From: Drosophila miranda
Lineage: Eukaryota > Arthropoda > Insecta > Diptera > Drosophilidae
Assembly (NCBI RefSeq): GCF_003369915.1
Contig: NW_022881614.1
Span: 25,150,336 to 25,214,335, forward strand
Reading direction: 5' to 3'
Length of the DNA stretch: 64,000 nt
The position numbers and the translations under genes are program-made. Shown piece by piece: positions 59,157 through 64,000 of the stretch. The stretch's first letter is position 1. Each line of letters begins with the position of its first letter. The notes below the pieces were generated by a model. That model did not search any database and had not been told where the DNA came from. It saw only the letters and a list, made by a program, of their open reading frames with translations.

Positions 59157-60817
59157 TTCCAGCTCTCCCATCCACCCATTCCAACAATCCTAGTTTCTGT
59201 TTCTGTTAAAATTTATATTTACTGTTGAATGTTTTTTATTTTTAGTTCCCTGTTTTTCGAATGAAATTGTTAATAAATAAAAGAAGAATATTTGCATGAA
59301 ATTACATGGACACCAAGGACTCCCTCCCTCTCCCTCTCTCTCTGTTTCCCTGGAGGCCCTAGAGATTAGAGCGAGAGACCGAAACGGAAGCGGCAGTCAA
59401 TAATGACAACATTTGATTTGTTTCCCAGCCCCCACCCACCCCCTTTTGTCACCCACCCCCGCCCTGTGCTAATCAGCGCAAATACACGCAAAATACAAAA
59501 GCCAAATCGAAAGTAAAAGCCAAAATCAGTGAAAGAATGGCCCGAAAGAAAAGGAAACTCCTCAGAGGAGGAAACTTTTCGCCCGCCACCGCCCCCGGCC
59601 CACCGAAGGTCCTGTCAATCATAGGCATAGGGCGGCGAAAAAAAAAAAAAAATAAAGCAACAATTTTAAATGCCTTCAGGGGAAATTTCCAACAGAAATT
59701 CGAATATTTGTTGGTTTTTGCGTTTCTTAATTGGTCTATAATCGATGGAATCGTTCTAGGATCTAGCCACAGGAAAAAAAGGAAGGAAGAGAAATTCCCC
59801 CAAAGAGCTTACCATTCGGAGTGATTTAATCGCCATGAAGGGCCTTAGAAGTCCACCTTCAAAGCCAGGCAGAAATGCAAGCCGACTGAGGGGTGCTACT
59901 ACCAATTGCTTCAATTCTCTTTTGGGCTATCCTTCGCCTCTGACGGCGGCCACGATGCCTACACAGCTTCGTCTCGGCTCGTCAAAGCCTTGGGCAGCGA
60001 AGTCGGTCCACAGCATCCAATAGCAAAATACACAGTCTTTGGCGAGACTTACTTTTCGGTCCGAAGAATACACAGCCTTTGATAGAATCTTTCTCATCTT
60101 TCTTTGGAATCAGAATCTTTAACAGCATTCCCCAATATGCTCAAAGATCATCCAAAAACTAACCATTTCTTCGTAATTTCCGTAACTTCTGCTTCATAAT
60201 TCATCCTTAGACCATCTCAACAGTTTCCCCCTTCTTTGGTCACCACATTCTAAGCCACTTTTGATGTTTTCTGGTAGAACGTTTCATTATCCTTTGGCCC
60301 ATTCACAGGGATCTACTTGAACATTTCCATTTAGTCCTTGCTGCACTCCAGGGGGACATTAAAGTGGGGGAGACCGCCGCCCCCCCCCCCGCCACGGAAC
60401 CAAACAACACATTTTCCACATTTTCACTTAGTTATTACGTTTTATTTGCTTATTTATGGGCTCTGCTGTTCTGCTCTCTCGCTCTCTCTCTCTTTACCAT
60501 TTCCATTCAATTGTTGACGGAGGCTATGGACAAAAATATTACCCGTACCCACCCTCTGGGGCAGACGTCCCCCATCGAGTTGGCTTTTGTTATGATTATT
60601 TTGTTGTGTGTCGTCAGAGGAGGCTAGTCGTCCAGCGTCGTTTCAATAGCCACAACTCGTACATAGGCATTTAGATCGAACGGTTTTCGGAGCGTTTTTG
60701 TAACTATTTTTCGTGAACTTGTGAACTGTGAGCATTGGCATTGATCTCTTAATCGGTTTCGTCGGGAACGCATTTTTCTCGACTTTTTTCGTGTGTTCGC
60801 GTGAACGCCAAGGCAAA
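59157..60817 (+). promoter_or_regulatory. Full polo spacer and 5' flank of copy 7 (type with 19-bp insert)
   Basis: Same content as 55641-57280, including the 26-bp deletion (about 59902). A 95-codon frame at 59537-59824 (lysine-rich start) results from an indel and shows no domain. Confidence 0.6.
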
Positions 60818-62674
60818 ATGTCCGAAAAACCGGAGGATAAAAACAGATATACCGGATAGTCTTTACGACTCGAAGCTACACCGGACGTACAAGCGTTTGC
60901 GGTTCTTTGGAAGGGGCAACTTTGCCAAGTGCTACGAAATCATCGATGTGGAGACCGACGATGTTTTTGCCGGCAAAATCGTATCAAAGAAGCTGATTAT
61001 CAACAACCACCAGAAGGAGAAGATGGTTCAGGAGATCGCCATTCACCGTAGTCTCAATCATCCGAACATAGTGAAGTTCCACAGCTATTTCGAGGATATC
61101 CAGAACATATACATTGTCCTGGAGCTGTGCAAGAAGCGGGTAAGTACGCCGAGAATCCAGCTTAGCATAAGGGATGACAACCCGCCTCTTTTGCCCGTCA
61201 GTCGCTGATGGAGCTGCACAAGCGCCGCAGAAGCATCACGGAGTACGAGTGCCGCTACTACATTTACCAGATCGTCCAAGGCGTCAAGTATCTGCATGAC
61301 AAGTGCATCATCCATCGCGACTTGAAGCTGGGAAACCTGTTCCTGAACGATATGCTGCACGTGAAGATTGACGACTTTGGCCTGGCCACACGCATCGAAT
61401 ACGAGGGCGAACGCAAGAAGACTCTGTGCGGCACCCCCAACTACGTTGCCCCAGAGATTCTCAACAAGAAGGGGCACTCGTTCGAGGTGGACTTATGGTC
61501 CATTGGCTGCGTCATGAACACTGTTGGTGGGCCAACCCCCGTTCGAGACCAAATCGCTGAAGGACACTTACTCAAGGATCAAGAAGTGCGAGTACCGTGT
61601 GCCCACCTACTTGCGAAAGCCCGCTGCGGATATGGTGATCTCCATGCTCCAGCCGGACCCCAGCTGCCTTCCAGCCATTGGCCAGTTGCTGAACTACGAC
61701 TTCCTGAAGGGCTCGAGGGTGCCAACGTCCTTGCCAAGCTCTTGCCTGGCCATGGCTCCGCGCATTGCCCTCAACGACACCATCGGGGACCCCACTCATC
61801 GCCAGCCGCTGATGCAGATGAACGGCGTTAGGGTGGAGGCCAACCTGCACGACACCATCACTGCTTCATTCCAGCTGTTCCGCCACAACGAGGACTACCG
61901 CAGCGACATTGAGAGCTTGCACCAGCAGCTCACCCATCTGATCAACAAGGTTTGTACTTGTTTCCGTAAGAGAATTGTGTATTCATCTCGTGCCTGCTGC
62001 CAGGCAATCTCGGGGACGAGAATACCGATCCTGCGGCTTAGCCGCTCTTCTGGATATCCAAGTGGGTCGACTACAGCGACAAGTACGGCTTCGGCTATCA
62101 GCTTTGCGACAAGGGCATTGGCATTATGTTCAACGACACAACCAAACCGATTCTGCTTCCCAATCACATCAACGTCCACTATATAGACAAGGACGGAAAG
62201 GAGAGCTACATGACAACGAGCGATTACTGCAAGACGCTGGAAAAGAAGATGAAGCTGCTGTCCTACTTCCAGCGCTACATGATCGAGCATCTCGTGATGG
62301 CTGGAGCCGACAATGTGAACATCGAGAGTGAGCAGGTATCGCGTCTGCCCCATTTGCACTCCTGGCTCCGCACAACCTGTGCCGTGGCCATGCATCTGAC
62401 CAACGGCACCGTACAGGTAGCCCCACACAAATATAGCTCTCCCTTTTAGGCTTTTACCCAAAAGTGTTCCTCATTTCAGCTCAATTTCTCGGATCACATG
62501 AAGCTCATTCTTTGCCCGCGTCTGAGTGCCATTACGTACATCGATCGCGAGAAGAACTTCCGCACATATCGCTTCTCGACCATCGCGGAGAACGGTGTGT
62601 CCAAAGATATATACCTAAAGATACGCTATGCCCAAGAAAAACTTCGCAAAATGCTGGAGAAGATGTTTGATTAA
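60818..62674 (+). pseudogene. polo: polo-like kinase, copy 7, frameshifts and lost splice acceptor
   Basis: Exons at 60818-61139 (322 bp), 61202-61949 (748 bp), about 61995-62416 and 62480-62674. Exon 1 lost two bases near 60846 (ACACAG to ACAG), which stops the normal frame after about 13 codons. Exon 2 carries the same two-base loss as copy 5 (about 61520) and one AAG codon lost at its end. The 12-bp deletion of the intron 2 acceptor is also shared with copy 5. G165D is shared with copy 6. Exon 4 is intact. A mosaic pseudogene. Confidence 0.85.
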
Positions 62675-62753
62675 TTCCAGCTCTCCCATCCACCCATTCC
62701 AACAATCCTAGTTTCTGTTTCTGTTAAAATTTATATTTACTGTTGAATGTTTT

Positions 62754-63250
62754 TATACCCGATACTTAAAATGAGTATTGGGGTATATTAGATTTGTGGT
62801 AAAAGTGGATGTGTGTAACGTCCAGAAGGAATCGTTTCCGACCCCATAAAGTATATATATTCTTGATCAGCATCAATAGCCGAGTCGATTGAGCCATGTC
62901 TGTCTGTCCGTCTGTCCGTCTGTCCGTCCGTCCGTCTGTCCGTCTGTCCGTCCCCTTCAGCGCCTAATGCTCAAAGGCTATAAGAGCTAGAGCAACGATG
63001 TTTTGTATCCAGACTTCTGTGATATGTCACTGCTACAAAAATATTTTGTAGCCGAATCATAGATAATGACCATATCTATCAGACTGCTGAATCTGGATTT
63101 GATCGGATCATTTTTATACTCTCTCGCACGCACTCTTTGTCGTGTGGTTCAATATTAGCGGCGTCTGCCGCAGGAGAGCCATACTGACTTAGTATCGGGT
63201 ATAACTGTAGAGTTGCGGTCTCCGCAGCAACTCACAACGTTCCCCCTCGT
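62754..63250 (+). mobile_element. DINE-1-like element in 3' UTR of polo copy 7, internally deleted
   Basis: Starts with the TATACCC hairpin directly after GTTGAATGTTT, as after copy 2. About 600 bp of its middle is missing: AATATTTTGTAG joins the AATCATAGATAATGACC region, with a second gap near 63119. Ends CCCCCTCGT. Confidence 0.75.
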
Positions 63251-63711
63251 TATACCCGATACTCAAAATGAGTATTGGGGTATATTAGATTTGTGGTAAA
63301 AGTGGATGTGTGTAACGTCCAGAAGGAATCGTTTCCGACCCCATAAAGTATATATATTCTTGATCAGCATCAATAGCCGAGTCGATTGAGCCATGTCTGT
63401 CTCTCCGTCTGTCCGTCCGTCCGTCTGTCCGTCCCCTTCAGCGCCTAGTGCTCAAAGACTATAAGAGCTAGAGCAACGATGTTTTGTATCCAGACTTCTG
63501 TGATATGTCACTGCTACAAAAATATTTCAAAACTTCGCCCCGCCCACTTCCGCCCTCACAAAGGACGAAAATCTTTGGCATCCACATTTTTAAAGATACG
63601 ATAAAGCCAAAAACGCAGAATCGGTGAGGATGACTATATGTTCTAGAGTGTAAAATCTCAACTAGATCGTATTATTATTATAGCCAGCATCAAGAAAACA
63701 ATTTCATTATT
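63251..63711 (+). mobile_element. DINE-1-like element, left part
   Basis: Abuts the previous element directly. Runs from the TATACCC hairpin through (GTCY)n (63394-63433) to the CAAGAAAACAATTTCAT region, where it meets an inverted copy. Confidence 0.7.
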
Positions 63712-64000
63712 TCTACGATCCAATTCAGATTACGCAGTCTTAAAGATATGCTCATTCTCTACAATTCTACGTTTTTGGTTTTCTCATATCTTTAAAATTG
63801 TGGATTCCACAGATTTTCGTCCTTTGTGGAGGCGGAAGTGGGCGGGGCGAAGTTTTGAAATATTTTTGTAGCAGTGACATATCACAGAAGTCTGGATCCA
63901 AAACATCGTTGCTCTAGCTCTTATAGTCTTTGAGCACTAGGCGCTGAAGGGGACGGTCAGACGGACGGACGGACAGACGGACAGACGGACAGACAGTAAG
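63712..64000 (-). mobile_element. DINE-1-like element, inverted, cut by window edge
   Basis: Matches 41892-42170 in the same orientation, up to the (GTCY)n block at the right edge. With the preceding element it forms a fold-back arrangement. Confidence 0.7.

Overview
This is fly nuclear DNA, most likely from the Drosophila obscura group (the D. pseudoobscura / D. persimilis / D. miranda lineage). The evidence is short introns (50-63 bp) with GT/AG ends, a host gene closely resembling Drosophila polo, DINE-1/mini-me-type repeats with (GTCY)n blocks, and BEL/Pao LTR retrotransposons. The species call is inference from family knowledge; no single base proves it.

The host content is an amplified polo-like kinase locus with seven gene copies. 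Copy 1 lies on the minus strand at the left edge (342-2217). Copies 2 to 7 lie head-to-tail on the plus strand (43352-62674). All keep the same four-exon, three-intron structure (324, 753, 429 and 195 bp of coding sequence), so they arose by DNA-level duplication and not by retroposition. Copies 1, 2 and 6 have open frames of 566 residues. Copies 3, 4, 5 and 7 are broken by small deletions, including a shared 12-bp loss of the intron 2 acceptor in copies 5 and 7. The 5' flanks alternate between two types (copies 2, 4, 6 versus 3, 5, 7), and several copies are mosaics, which points to amplification of a two-gene unit plus gene conversion.

The 41 kb between copy 1 and copy 2 is nearly all mobile DNA. 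Region 2337-5790 holds DINE-1-like elements and a tandem duplicate of them. Region 6812-23644 is a three-level nest of BEL/Pao elements: element B (11515-14965) sits inside element A (6840-16479), which sits inside the 5' LTR of element C (6812-23644). Each level has a perfect 5-bp target-site duplication. Element C also carries a DINE-1-like element and a 55-bp tandem repeat in its leader. Element D (25778-32478, minus strand) is a third BEL/Pao family. Its gag half plus about 1 kb of host flank was then copied in tandem (28720-33468 and 33470-38369). More DINE-1-like elements, some nested, fill 38388-42311 and 62754-64000.

No tRNA, rRNA, CRISPR or prokaryotic feature was seen. The biological centre of the window is repeated duplication, decay and recombination of a cell-cycle kinase gene in a repeat-rich, recombinogenic setting. 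Fly genomes in this group are known to amplify meiosis genes, sometimes in connection with sex-chromosome conflict; a link here is inference.
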